Below, one piece after another: positions 19,612 through 28,318 of a DNA stretch of 64,000 bases. How positions within the stretch are numbered: the first letter of the stretch is position 1; each line of letters begins with the position of its first letter. The notes under the pieces were generated by a model that saw only the letters and a list, made by a program, of their open reading frames with translations, was not told the DNA's origin and did not search any database. The position numbers were made by a program, and so were the translations under genes. Source of the stretch: Streptomyces sp. CB01373 (GTDB lineage Bacteria > Actinomycetota > Actinomycetes > Streptomycetales > Streptomycetaceae); the NCBI RefSeq assembly GCF_002803075.1, contig NZ_NNBK01000010.1, positions 82,129-146,128 of the forward strand, given 5' to 3'.

Positions 19612-21228
19612 GTCGGTGATCCACCAGGCGGCGGTGGACCCGGCGAGTACCCCGGGCGGGCAGTCGGCGCTGGCCAGCAGCGGAGTGCCGGGGACCGGCG
19701 CGGTCGTGGGCGAGGTACCGAAGTTGACGGCGCAGACCAGGCCGTCGCCGCGGACGAAGGCGAGCACGTCCGGCGGGGTGTCCAGCCAGCGCAGCGAGCC
19801 CTCGCCCAACTGGGGCAGCGCGGAACGCAGTTGCAGGCCGTCGCGGTACAGGTGCCAGAAGGAGCGGGTGTCGGCGAGGGCGCGTTCGGTGACGTACTCG
19901 GCGAAGTACTCGGGCTGCGGGAGCCAGGGCTTGGCGCTCTGGGTCCCGGAGGTGAAGCCGAACGGGGAGACCTGTCCCGACCAGGGCAGCGGCACCCGGC
20001 AGCCGTCTCGGACGTGGGTGCGGCTTCCGGTGCGATGGAAGATGGGGTCGGTGAGCACGTCGTCGGGCAGGTCGACGACCTCGGGCAGGCCGAGTTCCTC
20101 GCCCTGGTAGACGTACGCGGCTCCGGGCAGCGCCAGCATCAGCAGCGCGGCGGCGCGGGCGCGTGCGGCGCCGAGTCCGCTGCCCTCCACGGCGGCCTCG
20201 CCGTAGCGGGTGACGGTGCGGACCTGGTCGTGGTTGTTGAGGACCCAGGTGACCGTGGAGCCGGTGCCGGCGATGTCGAGCATGGCCTCGGAGATGACCT
20301 TGCGGAAGGCATCGGCGTCCCAGGGGGCGCCGAGCAGGTCGAAGAAGAAGGCCTGGTGCAGTTCGTCCGCGCGGACGTACTGGGCGTGTTCGCGGGCGCT
20401 GGGCACGGACACCTCGCCGACCAGCAGGCGTTCGCGGCCGTCGCGTGCGGTGTACTCCTCGCACACCGCGCGCCAGTGCCGCCACACGTCGTGCACCTCG
20501 GGCTGGTTCCAGGCGAGCGGGTTGACCGAGTCGCGGGTGCGGGCGTCGGCCTCCGGGTCCGGGGAGTCGGGCAGTTCGGGGTGCTTGAACAGGCCGGCGG
20601 CGACGTCGATGCGGAAGCCGTCCACGCCCCGGTCGAGCCAGAAGCGCAGGACGCGCTCGAACTCGGCGGGGATCTCGGGGTTGCGCCAGTTCCAGTCGGG
20701 CTGCTCGGGCGTGAACATGTGCAGGTACCACTGGCCGGGGCGGCCGTCCGGCTCGGTGACCCGGCTCCAGGCGGGGCCGCCGAACATGGCGTGCCAGTTG
20801 TTGGGCGGCTCGGCGCCGTCGGGGCCGCGCCCGTCGGTGAAGTGGTAGCGGTCGCGGGCCTCGCTGCCGGGCGCGGCGGCGAGCGCCTCGCGGAACCACG
20901 GGTGCTCGCTGGAGCAGTGGTTGGGGACGATGTCGAGGAGCACCCTGATCCCCAGCCGATGCGCGGTGGCCATCAGCAGGTCGAACTCGGCGAGATCACC
21001 GAAGACCGGGTCGACGCCGCAGTAGTCGGCCACGTCGTAGCCGTGGTCGTGCTGCGGGGAGGGGTAGAAGGGACTCAGCCAGATGCCGTCGACGCCGAGC
21101 TTCTTCAGATACGGCAACCCCGCGCGGACCCCGGCCAGATCGCCGATGCCGTCGCCGGTGCTGTCCAGAAAGCTGCGGACATACACCTGGTAGATCACCG
21201 CGTCGCGCCACCAACCATGCCTGTTCAA
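19597..21228 (-). CDS. Glycoside hydrolase family 13 alpha-glucosidase
   Basis: This 543-residue enzyme should cleave terminal alpha-linked glucose from imported oligosaccharides in the cytoplasm; no signal peptide is seen. It has the GH13 blocks DGIWLSPFYPSPQHDHGYDV, DIVPNHCSSEHPWF, the nucleophile region GVDGFRIDVAAG, the acid block LLVGEV and VLNNHDQVR. The start is TTG 21228, because the conserved WWRDAVIYQVYVRSF begins a few codons later and no ATG/GTG fits. It is the first gene of a glucosidase/transporter operon with its own promoter at about 21265-21299. Confidence 0.93.
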   Translation of the reverse strand: MNRHGWWRDAVIYQVYVRSFLDSTGDGIGDLAGVRAGLPYLKKLGVDGIWLSPFYPSPQHDHGYDVADYCGVDPVFGDLAEFDLLMATAHRLGIRVLLDIVPNHCSSEHPWFREALAAAPGSEARDRYHFTDGRGPDGAEPPNNWHAMFGGPAWSRVTEPDGRPGQWYLHMFTPEQPDWNWRNPEIPAEFERVLRFWLDRGVDGFRIDVAAGLFKHPELPDSPDPEADARTRDSVNPLAWNQPEVHDVWRHWRAVCEEYTARDGRERLLVGEVSVPSAREHAQYVRADELHQAFFFDLLGAPWDADAFRKVISEAMLDIAGTGSTVTWVLNNHDQVRTVTRYGEAAVEGSGLGAARARAAALLMLALPGAAYVYQGEELGLPEVVDLPDDVLTDPIFHRTGSRTHVRDGCRVPLPWSGQVSPFGFTSGTQSAKPWLPQPEYFAEYVTERALADTRSFWHLYRDGLQLRSALPQLGEGSLRWLDTPPDVLAFVRGDGLVCAVNFGTSPTTAPVPGTPLLASADCPPGVLAGSTAAWWITDGTDL

Positions 21229-21264
21229 TCCATTGACCTGTTCCTGTGAAGGCAGCAGTTATGC

Positions 21265-21299
21265 ATGCATGTTAGGTAGCGGTGTCTCGAAGGTGTCAA
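21265..21299 (-). promoter_or_regulatory. Promoter of the glucosidase-transporter operon with overlapping operator
   Basis: On the minus strand a consensus -35 TTGACA (21294-21299) is followed by CCTAAC at 17 bp or TAACAT at 19 bp as the -10. The -10 region lies inside a 15-bp motif (21265-21279, plus strand ATGCATGTTAGGTAG) that recurs at 21383-21397 and 22761-22775. Binding there would block the promoter. Confidence 0.6.
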
Positions 21300-21337
21300 C
21301 GAACGGAACAGAAGCTACTCAGCAGTTGACCGCCCAT

Positions 21338-21355
21338 GTCCTGACTTGTCAGGAC
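21338..21355. promoter_or_regulatory. Perfect palindrome upstream of the glucosidase operon
   Basis: GTCCTGACTTGTCAGGAC has 8-bp arms around a 2-bp centre, a geometry more like an operator than a terminator. It lies 110 bp upstream of the glucosidase start and 78 bp beyond the stop of the upstream binding-protein gene. The cognate protein is unknown. Confidence 0.45.
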
Positions 21356-21382
21356 GGGCCAGAGGCAGATGTGATGACGGCG

Positions 21383-21415
21383 TTACCTAACACGTAACTA
21401 GTGGGAGCGCTTCAC
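21383..21415. promoter_or_regulatory. Second copy of the 15-bp motif and LacI-like box
   Basis: TTACCTAACACGTAA (21383-21397) matches the motif at 22761-22775 at 12 of 15 positions on the opposite strand. Five bases on, TGGGAGCGCTTCAC (21402-21415) resembles the LacI-family CebR box TGGGAGCGCTCCCA at about 10 of 14 positions. Both lie just after the upstream binding-protein gene and upstream of the glucosidase promoter. Confidence 0.5.
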
Positions 21416-21432
21416 TGTGAGCGGTACGAGTG

Positions 21433-22707
21433 CTACGAGCGCCCGGCGATGGCGTCGAGCTCGCGCGCCAGGCGCCGCACGGCCGCCTCGGGGGTCTGCC
21501 GCCCCGCCAGCGCGTCGTGCACGACCGCCTGCACCACCAGGCTGACCTGGTCGTAGTGCGGGCTCTTGGGGCGCGGCGCGGCGGCCAGCACGGAGGCCCG
21601 CAGGGTCGGCAGATACGGGAACCGCCGTACGAGTGCGGGGTCCTCGTACAGCGCGGCGCGCACGGGCGGCAGCGCGCCCTCGGTGAGCACCTGGCGCTGG
21701 ACGGGCTCGCTGGTGAGGTACGCGATGAGGCGCGCGGCCGAGTCGGGGTGCCGCGCGTGCGTGTTGACGGCCAGGTTGGAGCCGCCGAGGACACTGGTCC
21801 CCGGCCCGTCGGGTCCGGGCAGCGGCACGGCGCCGATCCTCCCGGCGACCTTGGAGCCCTCGGCCGAGGCGACGGCGTACGCGTAGGGCCAGTTGCGCAG
21901 GAAGAGCAGCCGGCCGTCCTGGAAGGCCTGCTTGGACTCCTCCTCCTTGTACGTCAGCGCCTCCCGGGGGATCCAGCCCTCGCGGAAGCCGCGCGCCAGG
22001 AAGCCGATGCCCTCGCGGGCCGCGCGCGAGTCGACGGTGACGCGCTCGCCCTCGTCGCCGAGGATCGTGCCGCCCGCCGAGTACACGGCCTCGGCGGCGT
22101 TGACGGTCAGGCCCTCGTACGGCAGGAACTGGCCCGCGTAGCCGTCCAGACCGTACTTCGGCGCGATGGTCCGGGCGGCGTGCTCCAGCTCGGCCCAGGT
22201 GCGCGGCGGCGCGACGCCCTCCTTGTCCAGGACGTCCTTGCGGTACAGCAGCAGGCCGGCGTTGGTGACGTACGGGACCGCGTACAGCCGTCCGTCGTAG
22301 GTGGCCGTGCCGACGACCGGGGGCAGGAAGGTCTTCAACGGGAAGCGCTCGCGCGGCAGCGGGCGGATCCAGCCGGCCGCGGCGAACTCCGAGGTCCAGT
22401 TCACGTCGATGTTGAGCACGTCGAACCGGCTGCGGTTGCCGCCGCGCAGGTCGGTGGCCATCTGCGCCCGGGTCTCGTCGGCGGCGTCGGGCAGCTCGAC
22501 GAGTGTGACCCTCTCGGCGGGATGGGTACGGTTCCAGCCCTCAAGGAGCGAACCGAGGTAGCCGGTCAGATCGCCCGCGGTGGCCAGGGTGAGCGGGCCG
22601 CGGCCCTCACCGCTCCCCCCGGTCGCCCTCGCGCCCGAGGATATATAGCCGGTCATGACCACGACCAGAACAAGGAGGCCCCTACCAGCGGCGTGGATCC
22701 ACCGCAT
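21433..22707 (-). CDS. Extracellular solute-binding protein, family 1, without lipobox cysteine
   Basis: This 424-residue protein resembles ThuE/LpqY-type sugar-binding proteins. It has WNRTHPAERVTLVELPDAAD, RFDVLNIDVNWTSEFAAAGW, YAVPYVTNAGLLLYRKDVLD and FLRNWPYAYA. ATG 22707 follows AAGGAGG at good spacing, so I prefer it to the longer frame. The N-terminal hydrophobic stretch LLVLVVVMTGYISSG is not followed by a lipobox cysteine, so the protein may be secreted or stay anchored by that helix. It lies upstream of the glucosidase operon in the same direction and may be a second receptor for it. Confidence 0.85.
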   Translation of the reverse strand: MRWIHAAGRGLLVLVVVMTGYISSGARATGGSGEGRGPLTLATAGDLTGYLGSLLEGWNRTHPAERVTLVELPDAADETRAQMATDLRGGNRSRFDVLNIDVNWTSEFAAAGWIRPLPRERFPLKTFLPPVVGTATYDGRLYAVPYVTNAGLLLYRKDVLDKEGVAPPRTWAELEHAARTIAPKYGLDGYAGQFLPYEGLTVNAAEAVYSAGGTILGDEGERVTVDSRAAREGIGFLARGFREGWIPREALTYKEEESKQAFQDGRLLFLRNWPYAYAVASAEGSKVAGRIGAVPLPGPDGPGTSVLGGSNLAVNTHARHPDSAARLIAYLTSEPVQRQVLTEGALPPVRAALYEDPALVRRFPYLPTLRASVLAAAPRPKSPHYDQVSLVVQAVVHDALAGRQTPEAAVRRLARELDAIAGRS

Positions 22708-22760
22708 AGGTTCCTCCTTGCACACCGGCGCCGGGCACCTTCGCCCGGCTCAGGCCATGT

Positions 22761-22775
22761 ATACCTGTTAGGTAT
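22761..22775. promoter_or_regulatory. Perfect palindromic operator in the padR divergent promoter region
   Basis: ATACCT-GTT-AGGTAT is a perfect inverted repeat between the binding-protein gene (leftward) and padR (rightward). PadR-family regulators commonly bind such short palindromes at their own promoter. Two near-copies sit at the glucosidase operon. Confidence 0.6.
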
Positions 22776-22866
22776 GGGCGATACTAGGGCCTGGCGTCAA
22801 TCTCACGTCGTCCACCCGGAGACCCCCGCATGACGCGTCTGACGAGGACCTAGGAGGAGAGCACGC

Positions 22867-23382
22867 GTGCGCCTGCCCCTCCTGGCACTTCTCGCGCGCG
22901 GTCCCGCCCACGGCTACGAGCTGAAGCAGGACCTTGAGCAACTGCTGGGCTCCGCGTACCCTCAGCCGAACGTCGGCCAGATCTACGTGACCCTCGGCCG
23001 CCTCGAGAAGTCGGGACTGATCGAGGGCGAGGAGGTCGAGCAGTCCAGCCGGCCCAACAAGAAGATCTACCACCTCACCGACGCCGGGCGGGAGGAACTG
23101 CGCGCCTGGTTCGAGGAGCCCGAGGACGAACCCCGGGTGCGGGACGAGTTCTTCATGAAGCTCGCCCTCGCCCCGCAGACCGGTCTCGCCGACCAGATCG
23201 CCCTCATCAACAAGCAGCGGCGCCAGTACCTCAACACCATGCGCGGTCTGTCGAAGCTGGCCGCCGCCGAGAACCGGGACAACCGAATCGCCCAACTGCT
23301 GATCGAGGGCGCCATGCTGCACCTTCAAGCCGACCTGGACTGGCTGGAGCGGTGCCAGGAGGAACTGGAGGGGCTGGAGTGA
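22867..23382 (+). CDS. PadR-family transcriptional regulator
   Basis: The 171-residue protein has the PadR winged helix at residues 1-75 (LPLLALLARGPAHGYELKQD, then YPQPNVGQIYVTLGRLEKSGLI) with the typical YHLTDAGREEL wing. A C-terminal alpha-helical dimerisation domain follows. GTG 22867 is preceded by GGAGGAG. Its stop overlaps the start of the ABC ATPase gene (GTGA), so it is probably the local repressor of that transporter, as is usual for PadR-ABC modules. The palindrome at 22761-22775 is the likely autoregulatory site. Confidence 0.93.
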   Translation: MRLPLLALLARGPAHGYELKQDLEQLLGSAYPQPNVGQIYVTLGRLEKSGLIEGEEVEQSSRPNKKIYHLTDAGREELRAWFEEPEDEPRVRDEFFMKLALAPQTGLADQIALINKQRRQYLNTMRGLSKLAAAENRDNRIAQLLIEGAMLHLQADLDWLERCQEELEGLE

Positions 23383-24134
23383 GTGACGTCCGAGCTCCGG
23401 CGCTGCTGCGGGCCGAGGGCCTGGTCAAGACGCATCACGGCCAGGGGGCGCCCGCCCGGGCCGTGCGCGGGGTGGATCTGTCGGTGACCCGCGGCGAGTT
23501 CGTGGCGGTCACCGGCCCGTCCGGGGCCGGCAAGTCGACGCTGCTGCACCTGCTCGGCGGGCTGCAGCGGCCGGACGAGGGCAGCATCTGGCTGGACGGC
23601 CGGTGCACCGACTCCTACGGCGAGGCCCGCTGGGCCGAGGAGCGCCGCAACGGCATCGGGATCGTGTTCCAGTTCTTCAACCTGGTCTCCAACCTGTCCG
23701 TCGCCGACAACGTCGAGCTGCCTGCCCTGCTCGCCGGCCGCTCTCCGCGGCAGGCACGCGCCGAGCGGGAGGAGCTGCTGGCCGAGCTGGGCCTTGAGGG
23801 CAAGGAGCGCAGCATGCCGGGCGAGCTGTCCGGCGGTGAGCAGCAGCGGGTCGCGCTGGCCCGCGCGCTGGTCAACCACCCTCCGTTGCTGCTCGCCGAC
23901 GAGCCCGCCGGCAGCCTCGACAGCAAGGGCACCCGCGAGGTGATGCGGCTGCTGTCCCGCTTCCACGGGCGCGGCCAGACGATCGTGCTGGTCACCCATG
24001 ACGCCCGGCTGGCCAGCGCCGCGGACCGGGTGATCAGTTTCTTCGACGGCCGGATCGCCGACGACGCGGAACTGGACGGGACCACGCCGTCGCGGAGCAC
24101 GGGGATCTCGGGCGTGCTGGAGCTGAGGGACTGA
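23379..24134 (+). CDS. ABC transporter ATP-binding protein (LolD/MacB-like)
   Basis: This 251-residue ATPase has Walker A GPSGAGKST, Q-loop QFFNLVSNLSVADNVELP, signature LSGGEQQRVALARAL, Walker B LLLADEPAGSLD and H-loop VLVTHDARLA. The ordering and the FNLVSNLSVADNVELP segment fit the MacB/LolD class, which works with FtsX-like permeases. GTG 23379 overlaps the padR stop by 4 nt. The partner permease follows. Confidence 0.93.
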   Translation: MSDVRAPALLRAEGLVKTHHGQGAPARAVRGVDLSVTRGEFVAVTGPSGAGKSTLLHLLGGLQRPDEGSIWLDGRCTDSYGEARWAEERRNGIGIVFQFFNLVSNLSVADNVELPALLAGRSPRQARAEREELLAELGLEGKERSMPGELSGGEQQRVALARALVNHPPLLLADEPAGSLDSKGTREVMRLLSRFHGRGQTIVLVTHDARLASAADRVISFFDGRIADDAELDGTTPSRSTGISGVLELRD

Positions 24135-24219
24135 GTGCGGTGTACGACCACCTGATGTGTTCGGATCACAGCCGCCGGGCGTGCCCGGGTCCGCGTTCCG
24201 GACCGAGGGGCTGAGGCCC

Positions 24220-26502
24220 GTGCGAGCCACGTTGCGCTGGGCGCACTCCGATCTGCGCACCCACCGCGGGGAGGCGCTGTTCATCGCGCTGGCCACGACC
24301 GGCATCGTCGCCTCGCTGCTGCTGGCCACCGCGTTGTTCGGCTACGCCACCAACCCCTGGCAGCGGGTCTTCACCCAGTCCAACGGGGCCCATGTGTGGC
24401 TGCACACGGCGCGGTCCGCCGAGACGGAGCGGCTGGCCGCGCTGGACGGTGTCGAGTCGGTCACCGACGCCTACCTCATCGAGTCCGCCACCGTCGTCTC
24501 CCGCGGCACCCGCGCCACCGTGGAGCTGCGCGGCACGCCGTCGCTGCCCACCGTGGGCCGCCCGCTGCTCACCGCCGGGCACTGGCCGGCCGCCGGGGAG
24601 GCGGACGGCGTGGTCCTGGAGAGCCGCCTGGCCAGGGCGCTGCTGGCCGAGCCCGGTGACACGCTCGTCCTGCCCGGCACCGGGCGCACGCTCAGCGTGG
24701 TGGGCATCGCCGACAGCGCCGAGCCCCGCTACGGCCCCGGCGAGCAGCCGGGGCTGGTGTGGGCGCTGCCGTCCGCCGTGCGCGAGCCCGGCGGACGGGT
24801 GGTCGGAGTGCGGCTGACCGATCCCGACGACACGGACTACGCCGTGCAGCGCGCCGTCACCGTGCTGGGCGCCGGCGTGGTCGGCGAGGTGTCCACCTGG
24901 CAGCAGGCGCGGGCCGAGGCGCAGGGCGACAACCGGCTGCTCGGGCAGGTGCTTGGCCTGTTCGGGCTGGGCGCGCTGATCGCGGCCGGGCTGGCGGTGC
25001 ACGGCGCGATCGGCACCCGTATCCGGGGGCATCTGCGGGACATCTCGGTGCTCAAGGCGATCGGTTTCACGCCCGCCCAGGTGGTCCGGATCTTCCTGCT
25101 CCAGCATGTGGCGTACGCCCTGCTGGGCGCCGTGGCCGCGGTGGTGCTCACCGAGGGGCTGGGCGCGCGGATACCGGGCCGGCTCGGCGACGCGGTGGGG
25201 GTGTGGCAGGGCCTGCCGGACCACACGGTGGCGATGGTCGCGGTCCCGGTGGGAGCGGTGCTGTTCATCGGCGCGGTGACCGGGCTCGCGGCGTGGCGGG
25301 CGGGACGGGTGCCGCCGGTCCCGGTGCCGCGCCCCACGGCGGTGCCGGGCGGCGGGCTGACCGCGGCCGCCCGCAGGGCGCTGGGTCTGCGCCTGCCGCC
25401 CGCGCTGGTCCTGGGCTGGCACCGGGCCTTCACCCGCCGTCCGCGCACCTTCGCCACGGTGGGACGGCTGGCGCTGCCGCTGCTGCTGATGGTGGTGGCG
25501 ATGAGTGCCTGGACCACGATCGACCGCTTCCACAGCAGGCCGGAGGAGCTGGGGCTGCCGGCCGCGCTCACCGTCCGCCCCGACAGCGCCCTGGACGACC
25601 GCGAGGCGCGGGACCTGCTGGCGAGGGAGCCCGGGGTCGCCGCCGTCTACCCCGGGGTGGAGGTGGCCGCCCTGGTCCCCGGCCAGACGGCCACGATCGC
25701 CCTGCGGGGCCTGGGCACCCGCGAGGCCCCCTACCCGTTCGCCCTCGCCGAGGGCCGCCGCGCGAACGGCCCCGACGAGGCGGTGGCCGGGCAGGGCCTG
25801 CTGGACCTGCTCGACGTCACGGTCGGCGACTGGGTGCGCATGACGGTGGGCGACCAGCCGCAGATCCTGCACATCGTCGGCCGCAGCATCGAGCCGGAGA
25901 ACGCCGGCCGGGTCATCTCCACGTCCCTGGACACCCTGCACGAGAACGACCCGAACCTCAGCCCCACCTTCTACCAGCTCCGCCTGGACCCGGGCGCCGA
26001 TCCGCGCCACGTCGCCACGGCCCTGTCCGCCAGCGCCCACGGCCACCTGGACGTCCACCCGGTGACCAATCCGGCCGACGGCCTGTCGTCGATGCGCGCG
26101 GTCATCGTGGGCCTGATCTGCGTCCTGGCCCTGATCGGTCTGATCGAGCTCCTCTCCGCGATCGGCGGCACGATCCGCGAGGGCGAACGGGACCTCCTGG
26201 CCCTCAAGGCCATCGGTCTCTCCCCCCGCCAGATCACCGCGATCACGGTGACCTCGACCAGCTGTACCGCTCTGGCCGCGGCGGCCACCGCAACCGTCCT
26301 GGCCCTCCCCCTGTCCGACTGGCTGATCAACGCCCAGGGCCACTCCAGCGGCATCGGCGCCGGGATCGCCAGACCCCCTTCCCCGCTCCTGCTCCTCCTC
26401 TTCGTCACCGCGGCCACCCTCGGCGCCGCAGCCCTCTCCACCCTCCCCGCCACACGAGCCTCCCATCGCCGCCAGGCGGACACACTGTCGGCGGTGGCCT
26501 GA
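24220..26502 (+). CDS. FtsX-like ABC transporter permease
   Basis: The 760-residue membrane protein has two FtsX/MacB permease halves. The first half has an N-terminal helix (ALFIALATTGIVASLLLATA), a large extracytoplasmic domain, and three helices around LFGLGALIAAGLAVHGAIG. The second half begins near TFATVGRLALPLLLMVVAMS and ends with RAVIVGLICVLALIGLIELL and later helices. LLALKAIGLSPRQITAITV is the typical coupling loop. GTG 24220, with GAGGGG upstream, is preferred; the frame is open to GTG 24157. Such systems handle peptides, lipids or antibiotics at the membrane; the substrate is unknown. Confidence 0.9.
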   Translation: MRATLRWAHSDLRTHRGEALFIALATTGIVASLLLATALFGYATNPWQRVFTQSNGAHVWLHTARSAETERLAALDGVESVTDAYLIESATVVSRGTRATVELRGTPSLPTVGRPLLTAGHWPAAGEADGVVLESRLARALLAEPGDTLVLPGTGRTLSVVGIADSAEPRYGPGEQPGLVWALPSAVREPGGRVVGVRLTDPDDTDYAVQRAVTVLGAGVVGEVSTWQQARAEAQGDNRLLGQVLGLFGLGALIAAGLAVHGAIGTRIRGHLRDISVLKAIGFTPAQVVRIFLLQHVAYALLGAVAAVVLTEGLGARIPGRLGDAVGVWQGLPDHTVAMVAVPVGAVLFIGAVTGLAAWRAGRVPPVPVPRPTAVPGGGLTAAARRALGLRLPPALVLGWHRAFTRRPRTFATVGRLALPLLLMVVAMSAWTTIDRFHSRPEELGLPAALTVRPDSALDDREARDLLAREPGVAAVYPGVEVAALVPGQTATIALRGLGTREAPYPFALAEGRRANGPDEAVAGQGLLDLLDVTVGDWVRMTVGDQPQILHIVGRSIEPENAGRVISTSLDTLHENDPNLSPTFYQLRLDPGADPRHVATALSASAHGHLDVHPVTNPADGLSSMRAVIVGLICVLALIGLIELLSAIGGTIREGERDLLALKAIGLSPRQITAITVTSTSCTALAAAATATVLALPLSDWLINAQGHSSGIGAGIARPPSPLLLLLFVTAATLGAAALSTLPATRASHRRQADTLSAVA

Positions 26503-26520
26503 CCACGCGGGGGCCGGGGG

Positions 26521-26573
26521 CCGGGGCGGAGCCCCCGGGCCTCGGAGGGTCCGGGCCCGGGGCTCCGCTCCGG
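26521..26573. terminator. Bidirectional terminator between the FtsX permease and pgi
   Basis: The 15-nt arms 26521-26535 and 26559-26573 pair with one mismatch, in a very GC-rich stretch between two converging genes. Confidence 0.65.
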
Positions 26574-26599
26574 CGTGACGGGGTGGGTGGGAGAAGGGG

Positions 26600-28252
26600 T
26601 CAGCGGGAGCGGAGGGCGCGGTACTTGGCGACCAGGGTGGTCGTGGAGGGGTCCAGTCCCTCCACCTGCGCCCCCTCGGTCAGCGCCGGTTCCACCCGCT
26701 TCGCCAGGACCTTGCCCAGCTCGACTCCCCACTGGTCGAAGGAGTCGATGTTCCAGACGGCGCCCTGGACGAACACCTTGTGCTCGTACAGGGCGATCAG
26801 CTGACCCAGCACCGACGGAGTCAGCTCGCGCGCGAGGATCGTGGTCGTGGGGTGGTTCCCGCGGAAGGTCTTGTGCGGCACCAGCTCGGCGGGCACCCCC
26901 TCCGCCCGAACCTCCTCCGGTGTCTTGCCGAAGGCCAGCGCCTGGGTCTGCGCGAAGAAGTTGGCCATCAGCAGATCGTGCTGCGCCCGGAGTTCACCGC
27001 TCAGCTCGGCCACCGGCTCGGCGAAGCCGATGAAGTCCGCCGGAATCAGCTTCGTACCCTGGTGGATCAACTGGTAGTACGCGTGCTGCCCGTTCGTGCC
27101 GGGCGTCCCCCACACCACCGGCCCGGTCTGCCACCCCACCGGCTCCCCGTCCCGCTGCACGGACTTCCCGTTGGACTCCATGTCCAGCTGCTGGAGATAC
27201 GCGGTGAACTTCGACAGATAGTGGGAGTACGGCAGCACCGCATGCGACTGCGCGTCATGGAAGTTGCCGTACCAGATACCCAACAGCCCCAGCAGCAGCG
27301 GCACGTTGGACTCGGGCGGCGCGGTCCTGAAGTGCTCGTCGACGAGACGGAAGCCGTCCAGCATCTCCCGGAACCGGTCCGGCCCGATCGCGATCATCAG
27401 GGACAGGCCGATCGCGGAATCGTACGAGTACCGCCCCCCGACCCAGTCCCAGAACTCGAACATGTTCTCGACGTCGATGCCGAACCCGGACACCTTCTCC
27501 GTGTTCGTGGACAGCGCCACGAAGTGCCGGGCGACCGCCTCCGGGCCGGCCTTCAGCTCGCTCAGCAGCCAGTTGCGCGCCGACGTGGCGTTGGTGATCG
27601 TCTCGATGGTGGTGAACGTCTTGGAGGCGATGACGAACAGCGTCTCCGACGCGTCCAGATCCCGCACGGCCTCGTGCAGGTCCGCGCCGTCGACATTCGA
27701 CACGAACCGCACCGTCAGACCGCGGTCCGTATAGGCCCGCAGCGCCTCGTACGCCATCGCGGGCCCCAGGTCGGAGCCGCCGATGCCGACGTTGACCACA
27801 TTGCGGATCCGCTTGCCGGTGTGCCCGGTCCACTCCCCCGACCGCACCCGGTGGGCGAAGTCGCTCATCTTGTCGAGGACCGCGTGCACCCCCGGAACGA
27901 CGTTCTCCCCGTCGACCTCGATCACCGCGTCCCGTGGCGCGCGCAACGCCGTGTGCAGCACGGCCCGGTCCTCGGTGACGTTGATCCTCGCGCCGCGGAA
28001 CATGGCGTCCCGCAGCCCGAACACGTCCGTCGCGGCGGCCAGCTCCCGCAGCAGCCGCAGCGTCTCGTCGGTGACGAGATGCTTGGAGTAGTCGACGTAC
28101 AGATCACCGACCTGGAGGGCGTACGCCTCGCCGCGCTCCGGGTGGGCCGCGAACAGATCGCGCAGACCGGTGTCGGCGAGCTCCTCACGGTGCCTGGTCA
28201 GAGCGGTCCACTCCGGCCTCTGGTTGAGCCTGGTACGGGCGTCTGCGTTCAT
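26600..28252 (-). CDS. pgi: Glucose-6-phosphate isomerase
   Basis: This enzyme interconverts glucose-6-phosphate and fructose-6-phosphate. The 550-residue protein matches the full-length bacterial family. It has VVNVGIGGSDLGPAMAYEAL, FVIASKTFTTIETITNA, GGRYSYDSAIGLSL, and the C-terminal active-site lysine region FDQWGVELGKVLA. ATG 28252 (MNADARTRLNQRPEW) is chosen; the 19 codons upstream lack a family match. It is the gene downstream of the MFS transporter, 66 bp away on the same strand. Confidence 0.96.
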   Translation of the reverse strand: MNADARTRLNQRPEWTALTRHREELADTGLRDLFAAHPERGEAYALQVGDLYVDYSKHLVTDETLRLLRELAAATDVFGLRDAMFRGARINVTEDRAVLHTALRAPRDAVIEVDGENVVPGVHAVLDKMSDFAHRVRSGEWTGHTGKRIRNVVNVGIGGSDLGPAMAYEALRAYTDRGLTVRFVSNVDGADLHEAVRDLDASETLFVIASKTFTTIETITNATSARNWLLSELKAGPEAVARHFVALSTNTEKVSGFGIDVENMFEFWDWVGGRYSYDSAIGLSLMIAIGPDRFREMLDGFRLVDEHFRTAPPESNVPLLLGLLGIWYGNFHDAQSHAVLPYSHYLSKFTAYLQQLDMESNGKSVQRDGEPVGWQTGPVVWGTPGTNGQHAYYQLIHQGTKLIPADFIGFAEPVAELSGELRAQHDLLMANFFAQTQALAFGKTPEEVRAEGVPAELVPHKTFRGNHPTTTILARELTPSVLGQLIALYEHKVFVQGAVWNIDSFDQWGVELGKVLAKRVEPALTEGAQVEGLDPSTTTLVAKYRALRSR

Positions 28253-28318
28253 TCGGACCTCAGCCTTCTTTCCTAGCTGTCCTGCGTCCTTGCCCCGCTG
28301 CCGCTCCAACCTAGTTGA

